From Acanthaster planci (Eukaryota > Echinodermata > Asteroidea > Valvatida > Acanthasteridae), in the NCBI RefSeq assembly GCF_001949145.1, contig NW_019091360.1, positions 2,081,110-2,143,109 of the forward strand: 62,000 bases of DNA, written 5' to 3'. The number at the start of each line of letters is the position of its first letter. Position 1 is the first letter of the stretch. Both the position numbers and the translations under genes were made by a program. A model generated the notes under the pieces. That model searched no databases and had not been told where the DNA came from. It saw only the letters and a list, made by a program, of their open reading frames with translations. Of this stretch, positions 22,929 to 34,300 are shown one piece after another.

Positions 22929-24762
22929 GTGAGCGCGTGTGTGGGGGGGGGTCGTGGCGCGCGATCGAGGTGCTTATTATTGTTACAGTTTGCAATCTGG
23001 CATCGCATGTCGCACTACAAAATCCCGTCTGTTTTTAAATTGGTTTCGACTTCGTCTCAGTCTCATTAGTATGCGTCTCAGAAAACGATACCCACTTTTA
23101 GACTGACGGCATTCATAAAATCGAAACAGAATCATTTCAGTATTTGGGCAGATTATAATGCACTTCGACGTTCGGGTGGAATTGTATGTCTTATAATAAT
23201 GGAGCTAACGACTCCAACGTCACGGGACAAAAATCAGGCGCAGCCGAAAGTGGAGAAGAAGCCGAGTATTAACCCCCCCCCACGGGGGTCTCCATATTAA
23301 CCCCTGGCCTTGGCCTCGCCGCTGGTACAAGTTGAACTTGATCGTGCGTAAACATTAAGTCTTAAAGCAACCCACGAAATAAGCGTTCGTGTTTCAAGGA
23401 ATCCAAGTGACATGTCACAATGTGTAGCGTGAACAGATGCAAAATCGACCTGTTTGTAATGCAATGTAACAAACTCTGCTCCTGACTTCGTAATCTGAAA
23501 CATACAAATTGGCCCAGGTTCCGGTTGTATACATGTACATGTACATGTATGGTTACCCGATGCTGACGCGCTGGAGCATTTTCGATGCAGAAAAAAATGT
23601 TTGACTTCCAAATGAACTTCACTCTTCCAAAAATAAGTCTGGATACATTATTCACGCTGTTTCGATACAAGAATCAAGCTAGGGACAGGAACCCCATACT
23701 TTTAACCGTCAATCTTTTTATCAGAACTTATGAGTTTGATAACAATAATTTATTCATTTATAAAACGCAAGTTTCACATGTTCAAATGCGCTGTATACAA
23801 TGAGGACTTTAAACGTGTGCGAGCGAATGGCATGGTAACAACGTTTGATAATTTATAGAGTTGACGTACTTAAAAAGGAGGTAAAATACAAGCTGTTATA
23901 TCAGCATCATGCTTCTTAGGCTGAATAAGTTATTTCAATAAACCTAGTAGTGATCAAGGTGTCCTTGTTAGAATTAGGTTCTCTTCTTCATTATTTGACT
24001 GCCTGCAGTATGGAACCACACGAAGAAGTGAAAAAAAACCCAGTAAATCTATATAACAACACGATCGAAGCACAACAAAGTACTCGAAATGTTTGCATCA
24101 CCATACTGAAAGGCCGGCCCCACAAATCCCACACGGCTTACACAGTAGTTTCCTCACAAACTAGAAATGTATCAAAAATTCTTCTGGCCAACAACTAAGC
24201 ACTGAAGAAAAGTATCCGCGTGGCTCATTATTAATTAAGTATGACAGACTGTTAAAATTGAATAGAGTCATACAAAGCGATTCGTGATGGGATTAGACAC
24301 TGTTTGACCCCGACATTCGTGCTATTGCAATTTACTAGCTAAACCTAATTAAGTATGATAAAAAATTATTCATAAGTTATTTTTATTAAAATAATAATAA
24401 ACGTATCAATTTTCAGAGACAGTGTCACACGTACTGTCTACACAACATTTGTTTTCATATCGACAAAAAGAGACGCAGTCAAATCGTCGAACGGCCTCCT
24501 GCACCCTGTTTGAACCGGTCCGATCTACAGGGCAGCATCACATAAACCTGAATATTGCTCTACAAATAACCAAGCTCAATCCGTTCTGAGGGGCCTCAAT
24601 GTTCTCTTCAGGGCGTGGCTCATTTTTCACCTCAAAACAGCACGAGCATGACGCCAGTATCATAGCTCCCCTTAACGATTCAAGTTGGCGCTATCAGTGC
24701 ACTTAATCGCAGCAGCGGTCTGTATCTCCTTCTGAAAGATCCACTGGCTAACGGCTATTGCT
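22929..24762. other. no gene; probable 3' flank of the GPCR gene
   Basis: Includes a TACATG run at 23530-23550 and C/G runs near 23275. The right-hand part probably holds the 3' UTR of the minus-strand receptor gene. Confidence 0.45.
24382..24387 (-). terminator. possible polyadenylation signal for the GPCR gene
   Basis: AATAAA on the minus strand, about 376 bp past the receptor stop codon, in an AT-rich stretch. It is a candidate; similar hexamers are common in AT-rich DNA. Confidence 0.35.
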
Positions 24763-25851
24763 TCAAGTTACAAGGTTTTGTTCGTTAGAAGAGCGAACTC
24801 GAAAGCAGCAGCCAAGTAGTCTATTGGCTGTTTTCCTGAAGGCGTCGTTCCTTGTATAGTAGATGATGACATTCCAGAGACTGTTTAGGAGCAGCAGGAT
24901 TTGAGCCACAAATGCTACAGCATCGGGGACCTTTTCGTTGCTGAAGTTTTCCCACGATATGGTCACGTAGTACGGTGTCCAGGAGACGGCCGCCACCACG
25001 GCCATGATGAAGAAGGTCCGCGCCGCCTTGGTCTCCGGGCTCACGCGGTCCGAGTTGGCCCGTGCGCGCCCCTCGCGTCGTGGTGCTGGCGGAGAGGGTT
25101 GGGCTGGCTGTTCCGCATCACTCTCCGAGCGTTCACTCAGCCCGGATGTCGTGTTTATATCCCCCAGGGTTATGTTACTGACTTTGGAGGCATGGTGAGT
25201 GGCCAACAGGAAAAGCCTGAGGTGAAGAATGACAGTGATCAACATCGGCAAGGCAATGAAAAGAGTCATACCTAGTTGGCCCGTCAAATCATGGCCCACG
25301 TCAGCATCGATGAAACACACGCTGAAGTTATTGTAATAGAAAGCCGACCGGTCTGGCTTCAGCACATACAGTAAGGTCCACAACATTAACAGAACGATGA
25401 AGAAGACCTCTGCAATGGCCGCCCTAGCCAGGGTGACGATGAGTGGGTATCTAAGGGGCCATATGACCGCGATGTATCGCTCGATGTTGATGGCAAGCAC
25501 AGACAAACCAGCATTGAAGTACAGCGCGTGGCACATGGCAACCACGGTGCAGTAGGTGTCCCCGTACGGCCAGCTCTGCAGGGCCGTCGACCCCACGACA
25601 GGAATGCCGACGAGCACACCGACCAACAGATCGCTGATGGTAAGCGATATCAGGAACAGTTTGGTGACGGGGCTGACTCCGTCGTGCGTATAGCGCAGGA
25701 CGATCAAGCACATGGAGTTGCCGAGGAGAATAAAGACGGTGATCACGCCTATTACACAAGCCTTGAAGACGGACAACGCGGTGACATTGTCCGAGCTTTC
25801 GGTGGTCATCCCCCAGTTTGGGGCGGTTTGGGTATCAACTCCTTCCTCCAT
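24763..25851 (-). CDS. rhodopsin-family (class A) G-protein-coupled receptor, intronless, orphan
   Basis: A 362-residue plasma-membrane receptor with seven hydrophobic segments. TM1 (about 29-53) has GNSMC with Asn45; TM2 (65-90) has LTISDLLVG with Asp74; Cys101 before TM3 and Cys179 in loop 2 can form the usual disulfide; ERY (124-126) replaces DRY; TM5 is about 192-220; a long Ser/Arg-rich third loop follows; TM6 has SWTPYY (290-295); TM7 has NSLWNVIIYY (323-332). CC at 348-349 after helix 8 suits palmitoylation. Asn22 (NVT) and Asn175 (NFS) are possible glycosylation sites. TM7 has Val in place of the NPxxY proline, and TM3 lacks the Asp that binds amines, so an aminergic ligand is unlikely. 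It starts at the first ATG of the frame. Ligand unknown. Confidence 0.92.
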   Translation of the reverse strand: MEEGVDTQTAPNWGMTTESSDNVTALSVFKACVIGVITVFILLGNSMCLIVLRYTHDGVSPVTKLFLISLTISDLLVGVLVGIPVVGSTALQSWPYGDTYCTVVAMCHALYFNAGLSVLAINIERYIAVIWPLRYPLIVTLARAAIAEVFFIVLLMLWTLLYVLKPDRSAFYYNNFSVCFIDADVGHDLTGQLGMTLFIALPMLITVILHLRLFLLATHHASKVSNITLGDINTTSGLSERSESDAEQPAQPSPPAPRREGRARANSDRVSPETKAARTFFIMAVVAAVSWTPYYVTISWENFSNEKVPDAVAFVAQILLLLNSLWNVIIYYTRNDAFRKTANRLLGCCFRVRSSNEQNLVT

Positions 25852-25908
25852 CCTCTTTGGACCCCGCGGTAAGATTAACTCAAAACACCGCTGTTACTTT
25901 CCCTTTAG

Positions 25909-25916
25909 CTTAAATA
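25909..25916 (-). promoter_or_regulatory. possible TATA-like box of the GPCR gene
   Basis: TATTTAAG on the minus strand, about 60 bp upstream of the receptor ATG. A start site about 30 bp further on would leave a short 5' UTR. Single-motif evidence only. Confidence 0.22.
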
Positions 25917-28900
25917 CCCAAGCCTAGGTCGATCGAATAACACACTTCCGCGGTACTCTAATAGTTTCACGGAGAACACGCTGGTGTAATCACAAACTAA
26001 ATTGGAATCGGCTGTCATGTTAATATTAACAGACATTTAACGTCAGTGGTTGAATTCTTCGAATGGCAACTGCGACATTCTCCTAGCTTGCCACGAAAAC
26101 AAGAGTTCAAGAAACTGCCATCCAGTGCCCTAACCAGGAAGTACTGTTGACACTTTCATACTGCGAGGGTATACCGCAGAAAAACCACAACCTGCCATGT
26201 GGGACAGCGAACGCAGTTTCAACACGGGGTGTGCGCGTTTTAGCTGATTCACTGAGCAGGGTTGCGCATGTCAATGTACTGATCGACTACTTGTCAGAGC
26301 ATATCCATGTCACCATGGCACAGGCGAGGAAGGTCGGTGAAATGCCACGTTGCTAACTTTCCACTTCGATAAATCTAGTGAGCGTTGACACGGCCCCGGG
26401 AATCCACGAGAACTTTCACTGATCCATTATTTTTACTTCTCTTGCGTCACGAAGTCTCTGCCTTTACCGTCGACTTCAACGCATCGCGATAATTCTGAAA
26501 TCCTGAACACCAATGCACGCCTATTTGCTGGAACCTTCACATTGTACTTGCGGGAATTGGAATTCCGTCTACGCCACTCACTATTTCACGTAAAGCCACT
26601 TAACCAAGTTGTCAATCAATTATGATCAACCCCGTCACTATCGAGTCAGACACTGCACAAGTAATCGGGATTCTGTTTGTTTTATTTCTAAACGTAGTGG
26701 CTATGATAATAAGCCACCGGTAAAGGGAGGTACGAAGCCGAGGCTCGTTTTGACCATGCTCCTCCCATGAATAAGTCACATTGACTTGTCAAATTCAGTA
26801 ATAAAGAAAAAACATAAGATTGAAAAATCAATGAGATTAAAAATTAATGCCCTTTGTCACAATAGGAGTTGCGCTGAATGCTCTAGCGAAACATTTCAAG
26901 TAATTTGTACGCGTACACTGACATGTTTTTTTTCAAATGGCAATCCAAATTACCTACAGTTCTTCGAATGGTGCCTGTGTAGATAGAAGACATCCGTATA
27001 ACATAACGTGTCGTGAGTCCTTTCATCATTAGAAACAACAGCGCTTTTGCAGACTGACAGACATATCTGGTGGGGAAAAAATCGATAATATTTTCGCAAT
27101 ATTGTCATGTTGATCACCGTCCGATTGGCAGTGAAATATTTCGCGGGATCAGAACACATCACTGCTACAGTAGGTGGCCGGTCAGAGACTTAGAATTATT
27201 TTGCCAGTGTCGATCGAATGTAGTTAGACCTGCCGTTTCTTCCCATGGCCCGATTAATTTTTAACGGGAATAAATTTCGCGTGCTGTTGCCGCTGAAAAA
27301 TCCACCCATCGACTCTGTAATGGGCCCGACTGACGACTGTAACACAGAAGACCATGATTGGCTTCATTAGACCTACAGCAAACCTGATATGGACCGACAA
27401 AGCAGGCTTCATAAATATTATTTTCAGCATACAGTTGGAGCTTAGTCAAGGGGTGCGACACGGTCAGGTACAGTTTGAGGGAAGTGATCAATCAATTTAA
27501 GTGTACTCTAGTAATGGGGGAGTACAGGTACCCTGGAAGTCCAGTGTATTGCTGCTCAATGATTGATGGTGGTGGTTACTTACTTAGGCGAAGCGCGCAT
27601 CCCGTCTGCACCCCGAGGCTTTCATAGGACGCCCCCTGGGAGTTGAGCGAAAACCTACTTGAAAAGACTATACTGTACGTGGCAGGTACTTCGTGGCAAC
27701 CCTTGCAGACAAAATCCAACATTCCATCGGAGGGGGCCATTGCCAATGCCCAGTGACAACGTGCGGGATTAATTGTTTCGCAAACTGGGGGGCCATTTAC
27801 ACAGACGAATGGTTGGCAAAGAACGGTATGCCATGCGATATTTGAAATTTAGATACATGCAAATTATTGAGTGTCCACAATAACAACAGCGCCCTCAAAA
27901 AGAAAGCAATTTTAACGAAAAGGCACCCAACCTACAATGCAGGCCGTCCGTTACTCGACGTCATGCATGTATGACAAGGCCGCTGAATGGCCAGAACGTG
28001 CTGTTTCAACTTTTAAAAATCGCCGAGGTTTCTAAACATGCCGTTTTAATCGTCCTCTCGAGATGTTTTTCTCCGTCATAGGCAACAAGTGTGCTCCAGG
28101 TGTGTTATCGTGCGGAATTCCTTTACCGCGGTTTTCGGTCAGCGGCCCTTAAAAGGCGTTTTAGGGATTTTTTGTCTGGATCCCTGACGTATATTTTTCC
28201 TCAACTCATTGTAATGGTTAGAATAAGAACTTGAGTCACACTCGATGTGCGCATGTGTCAGTGGGGGGAGCAAACGTGCATTGACTGAGACTGTCAAATA
28301 CCCCACGATGCTTTCTCGTGCCTATATTTTCTTAACCAAACAATTTGGTGGTAAGTCCTCACCCGCAAGGGCGGTTTCGTCTTCCAAGCGGCCATAGCTT
28401 GCCCTAAAAGGAGTCAAAATGTTGCTTGTTTTTCAATAACGAGGGAGAGAGGCAATCATTGGTCTATTTCACTTCCCCGCTCTCAAAAGCATGTAAAATG
28501 TCACAGAATGTGGCCTCGCCCATCAGACAGGCAGTGAAAGGTTACATGACAAGATCCACTGGCCCTTTGTAATCTGTGACGTGCGCGCGCGCGGTGTTAC
28601 TCGTTTCATGAAATTGAACGGCACGTTTTGCAAACTTCAATTTTGTCCCATCGAGTCGCTTGCAGTGACTCAGTGACAGAAGGTAAGCAGCAGGATCACA
28701 CAGGCGAGACCATTCGAATCACATTCAGTGACTTAGTGACAGATGATCACCGGTAGGATAACGCGGGACGTGTTGGCCGTTCAGTGGACGCGCGAGCGCA
28801 ATGCTGAGTGGTGCACACGGTGTTACGTGGACAATCTCTGTTGAAATACCCGGCCCTGTTGGGATGAAGAATAGGCCTCAATAACATGCGCCAGATGACT

Positions 28901-31063
28901 ATCATGGCTTACTCATAAGGAGTTAGACTTGAACTAAACCCTTTAACCTCAGCAACTTAAATCCACAAAACTTTGATGTTACCTTTAGTCACCAAAGTTA
29001 CCGTTGGAAACATCCAAATATTTCGATCACTTTGCAGTTGAGTTAGACATTACTTAATGCAGTTGACTGCAGTTGTTGGTGACACGCTGATGTCAATGCA
29101 CTTTAATTGATAATAAAACAGCTTATTTGAAAAGCTCCAATTCAGAAACAAATCTGTAATCGTTGTATGAGTGAAGGATGCAAATACGCTGTGTATTGTG
29201 GAGTAAAGTATCCTTAGTTCCGAAACTGGCAGCTCTGGGTAAGAGTCTTCAATCAACGTTTCATAAAATGATAAACATCTTTAGTTTGTTTTTCATACCG
29301 TGACGGTAACAAGTTCATTGTCACCATCAGCCACGTTGCCTTTCCGCAGTGACGGGGATTCATCACGAAGGTTTACCGCGATAATAACGGCCAAGCCGTT
29401 TCCTAAGCTATCTTGAGTCCATTAGGCCTATTTACTTCACCTTGTTTTCATAAGAGGTGCGGATGGCAGTTGGACGCCATTTGCATTTTTGGGAAACGAT
29501 ATTGCCGACGACTATTTAAAAACCATTTTTAATAACGCACTCTAATTCCGAAACGATACACCCAGAGTACGCGCAAGTTTCCAAATTCAAAGTTTTCATC
29601 CATTGAAGAAGTTCACAAAATATGAATCTTCGAAAAATTCGTTGCACTGATCCTTTACGTATCATGATACTACAATCGAAAATTAAGCACTTCTAACTCT
29701 AATAAACAGAAATCACTAAAATATACTCAAGTAAGTATTACACAATTCAAATATGTCCCTTTCAATGTACATAAGAAACATTCAAACTCTCCAAAAATAC
29801 ATTTGCAAACCAGTTTCTTTACAACAGATAAATTGATAATAAAGAGAGAAGCTACAGATACAACAAAAATACAAACCTTTCATAAGGCATGTGAAACCAG
29901 ATTATTACACGTTGGTTTGCTTCTTCCTCTTAATCGCTTGCATTGCCTCTTGTCTTTATATTTATAACCTTCTATCTTCAATTAACTGAAGTCAACTCCA
30001 CTTCCTATGTAAACATCTTTGTACTAGACGGGGACTAGTGGTGCAGTCCGAACGTCTGGCTTTAATTGAAAATGATACAAGTTGCGGTTAAGTTCTTTGG
30101 TTATTTGTGACAGCACATTAAATCCCACATTTAAGTCCTGTATTCTCTAAACAGCATTGTTTTATCTAATAATCTTCTAAAGCTACTGGGAACCCTTTGA
30201 GTCGCTTTGGGGCAGCAAACATGACGGTCACAAATTATTGTTAGCGTGAACTTGACAAAAACAATAGACCTTTCTTATGTTTCAAAAAATTGACCAACAT
30301 TTTTATGGGCGGCCAAAGTTTGCAGAAATGTAACCCGTAGCTGGATAAGGCAATCCACAATACAATGCGCCCCAAGGGGTTGCCACGGGAAGGCTAGTTT
30401 GCAAGTTTACGGTAGACAGAAGCACGGCGGTCTTGTCGCGATTTGTATTTGGGTTTTTGGGAGACAACTTGGGGGGGTCATAGATGGAGAAAATCCATGC
30501 GATAGACAGAAGAAAAGATTAATTTAAAAATTGCTCCTCCTCGAAATGCACTTAACAATCTTATACCAAGAAAATAATAAGGATTAATTCAATTCTTCCG
30601 AGCGCTGAATTGGCGACCGTTTCCCACAACGCACTGCGAAAAAGGCCTTTCCGTGATTTCTTGGTGACGCACTGTAATGTGAATCACCAGTGATCTCATC
30701 TTCCTTGCCTCGAAATGGCCATAGGCTCTTTTCCTTTTGTATTGGCAGCCAATTTTAAACATCTGACAAACGTTATCATTAGTAGATTTTAACTCGCATA
30801 TATGGTATAACATCCCAGATACGCAACAATGCATATAAGGTTTCGCTTAAGTTTTTGCGCATAGACAAGTTTTAAGTTTTTATCAACAGAACTACGTAAC
30901 TCACGGAGGAAGTTACCAGAGTATATCATATCACTGTTAACCTTCCATAGGTTCTTGCTCCATGCTTGTAACATAAAGGTGGTGATTGTGGACTCATGTA
31001 ATATGTAATGAAAAGTGAAAATGTGATGATATTTCCACTTGATTTCCTGAAATTGAGTTCTTC
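25917..31063. other. intergenic, no gene recognised
   Basis: Lies between the upstream side of the GPCR gene and the 3' end of the SRCR gene. There are only short chance frames. 28660-28780 has two related segments containing AGTGACTCAGTGACAGA and AGTGACTTAGTGACAGA. The 3' UTR of the SRCR gene should lie in the right-hand part, but no canonical AATAAA is obvious close to the stop. Confidence 0.45.
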
Positions 31064-31383
31064 TTACGTCAGGTTGCACTTGACGCTCGCATCTTCGTGG
31101 TGCCCACAATTTTCGTTACCCCATCCGCTATGGCTGCATGCTCCAAGGCTAGCCTCACTGCCAGAGCATGCCAGGTCATCCAGGTGGATCGCCCCCGTCC
31201 CTTGCCCATGGGTTGCAGAAGACCAGACTCGGGCGGCGGACGGGTAGCCGAGTTGCCGGCAGGCTACCTGGCCGTCGTTGATGTCCCAGCCGTCATCGCA
31301 GACTGTTCCCCAGGCGCCGCTGTAGTACACTTCCACCCGTCCCTCGTTTGGCAGTGGACCATTCACGAGGCGAATGCTACCAC
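31064..31383 (-). CDS. exon 11: SRCR domain 2 and stop
   Basis: After the acceptor GTTTAAG the exon reads [63 protein letters not shown], then TAA. Again six cysteines. The stop overlaps a donor-like GTAAGA (C-TGAC|GTAAGA), so splicing to a further exon is possible; none was recognised downstream. Confidence 0.85.
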
Positions 31384-34300
31384 CTTAAACGAACACAGGG
31401 AAACTGTTCGTGGAAGGTATTTTCCTTAGTGATAATGTCAATTTGTTATCTAAAAACTGCTGTCCAATCAAAGGCAATCCCTTAATTTAAAAATCTGCAC
31501 ACAACTTCACAAGGCACTTTGGGTAAGATTCTGGGTGCCCTGTTGAAATTCACCATGCATGGGCAGTGTGTAATTATTTTTGTTTTATGATCGACTATAA
31601 AGGGTAATGAAAACACAGTGTGACGACCAGAGAGAAGCTGACACTTTAATTGGTTTAGAACTAATACCAGGGGCAGATCCATGATTTTCCGGGGTGGGGG
31701 CGTGAACTAAAGGCAGCAATGGTAAAATGCCCGCAAGCGCGTAGCACAAAGCCCTTACGGCGTGAGGTCCGGGGCCAGATTAAGGGATTCTAGGGTTGAA
31801 CTGGAGTCTAGGCGCTCTGTGGTGCGATTTCAGGCAGCATGGCCCCTTTTTTCATCTCCTTCTTTTTCCTCTTTTTCATTTATTTGTTTTATTTCGGGTG
31901 TGAAAAAGGGGGCGTGCGCCCCCCACCACTCCTTGGACCTGCCCCTGAATACATACTCTGAAAGCATCTCAGACTGGCATCTTCACCGTGCCCGCAATTG
32001 TGCGAGCCCCAGCCAGCGTGCGGGCAGCTACCCAGACTTATTTCTGTGCCGGCGCAATTAGTGTCGTCCAGGTGGATGGATCCCGTGCCGGCGCCGTGAG
32101 CAGCCGAGTTATAGGTGTTGGTGGCATAGGGGTAGCCCAATTGACGGCAGGCCACATTGGCGTCGGTCATGTCCCATAAATCATCACAAACGGTGCCCCA
32201 TGCTCCATTGTACCACACCTCCACTCTCCCCTCATTTGCCGACGGACCATTAGCCAAACGGATTGGCTCTACAGAAATCAAATCAGAAACATGTCTGGCT
32301 CAATTTAATTCCATCAATACAAGGTAATGGAGATCTGTATTACTAAGAGCAGTACCATCAACATCATTTGCATTTTGTGGTATTCTGTACGTCTTTTCCT
32401 TCTTCGTGTCACATCAACCTATGGCTGATCGTGTTAAAAGGTTGATAAGGTCTTGAAAGATGCATCCCTTACGATGGTAACTCTTAAAAATTTATGGAAA
32501 GGAGTATTTTCGGTGGAGAAATACTGAATGAACATTAAGCAGCGATCGTTAAAAGGTTGATAAGGTCTTGAAAGATGCATCCCTTACGATGGTAACTCTT
32601 AAAAAATTATGGAAAGGAGTATTTTCGGTGGAGAAATACTGAATGAACATTAAGCAGCGATCGAACATCTTGATACCGTCCAGTGTCGTTGCAAAATGCT
32701 TGCAACCAAAACGCACCCAAGCACTTTTCATATACCGTTATGGAACATATTCATAAGTCCTTTTGCATAGCCCAACTGTCAACCTGCTACATGTATGTCT
32801 CCGCAAGTCCCCGAACAATCTGAACTTTGCTTTCAATCCCTTGAGTATGGTCCCTATCGGGATAGTCACAGAAACGGACTGCACAAAGTAATTGCTCGAT
32901 CAGATCTCGATCAGACTCGATCAGTTGTTGGTAAAGCTAGCATTATTGTCGAAGTTGTCGTTGCTATAATTGGAGAAATAACCCGTGTCTTTGATCGAAT
33001 ATACTCCTGGTGTTTGCGTTGTGTATAAGCCCTGAGCGGGACCAAGAGAGCTCGCAAGTATCCTAACAACGTAAGCTCCTTTGGTAGGGGCTGAACATCG
33101 CTGGTTCACGAACCACTATGTAATGCATGCTCTGCCAACCAAATAAACATTTCCCCCAAACATGACTCTTTTCAACCGATGAATGGATGCTTCTGCTCAA
33201 GGTAGATGAAAGACCACGAAGGCATAAATCAGAAGGTATCACAGAAGCGTACTCACCGATGTTACAGAGAGTGCCGCGAGCACCACTGACGCATGAGCAC
33301 GTGAAGGAGTTGACGAGATCATTGCAGGTCCCGTACACGCAGGGAGAACTGCTGCACTCGTTGATATCTCGAATAACGAGAAGCTTGGGAATTAGTAGCA
33401 TGAAAATCTAACTGGTTCTCACCACAGGGGAGTAAGGGAATGGCGGGGCGTAAAGATGTACTTCTCTCAATAGAATTCTGTATGTTTGAGTGGTGGGCAG
33501 CAATTTCTCGTAAGGCTCCTAGGCTACGCCGCTTGTGTGTCTATTCGCGTTCACAGAGCTTACGCGCCAAGTGTGAATGTGATTAATAGACAACACCGAG
33601 TCCAAGATTTAATAGTTTGCAATGATTATTTCTGTCTACATCGTCACTCATTCAGGAATACCACCTAAGCAGTGCAAACCTACTTGTGTTACACAAGGTT
33701 CCCTCGTATCCTGCCGAGCATGTGCAGGTGAAGCCGTTGACTTGCTCATTGCAGTTGCCATGTCGGCAAGGGCTGCTGGCACACTCATCGGTCTCTGTCA
33801 TAGGTAGGTAACAGAATACAAGCCTGAAAATTGACCCCGCGAAGCATGTGTGGCGAAGTACGCCCAAGTTGGAATGTGCTCAACTTTTCGGATGTTGCTA
33901 CACGGAAATTTGCCTTGACGTCACATTGTAAACTGGTTCTCAACCGGCCTGACAGTTTAATTCGCTTCCTGACGAAACAGGATCAGTTTGGCAAAGTTCT
34001 AAGCTTTTAACCTTTTTTTCTGTAGCTTGCAAACAATCGCGGGATATCACTTATGCAGTGAAAACCTACCTGTGTTGCACAAAGTTCCTTCATATCCTGC
34101 GGAACATGTACATGTGAAGCTGTTGACTCCATCATTACAGACACCATGTTGGCAAGGGCTGCTGGCACACTCATTAATGTCTGTCATGTGTATGACAAAG
34201 AGTAAAGACAGATTGTTCCTTATTCTCTCTGAAAATTATGCATTGATATAGTGTAACAGGTCTCCGGCTGAACAATGCTAAGGCGTTGCTTAAATTAAAC

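Noticed and set aside
24901-25872. Open frames antisense to the GPCR
   Set aside because: They are shadows of the GC-rich receptor coding sequence and have no recognisable domains.
31097-31429. Open frames antisense to the SRCR exons
   Set aside because: They are shadows of the SRCR exons on the other strand.
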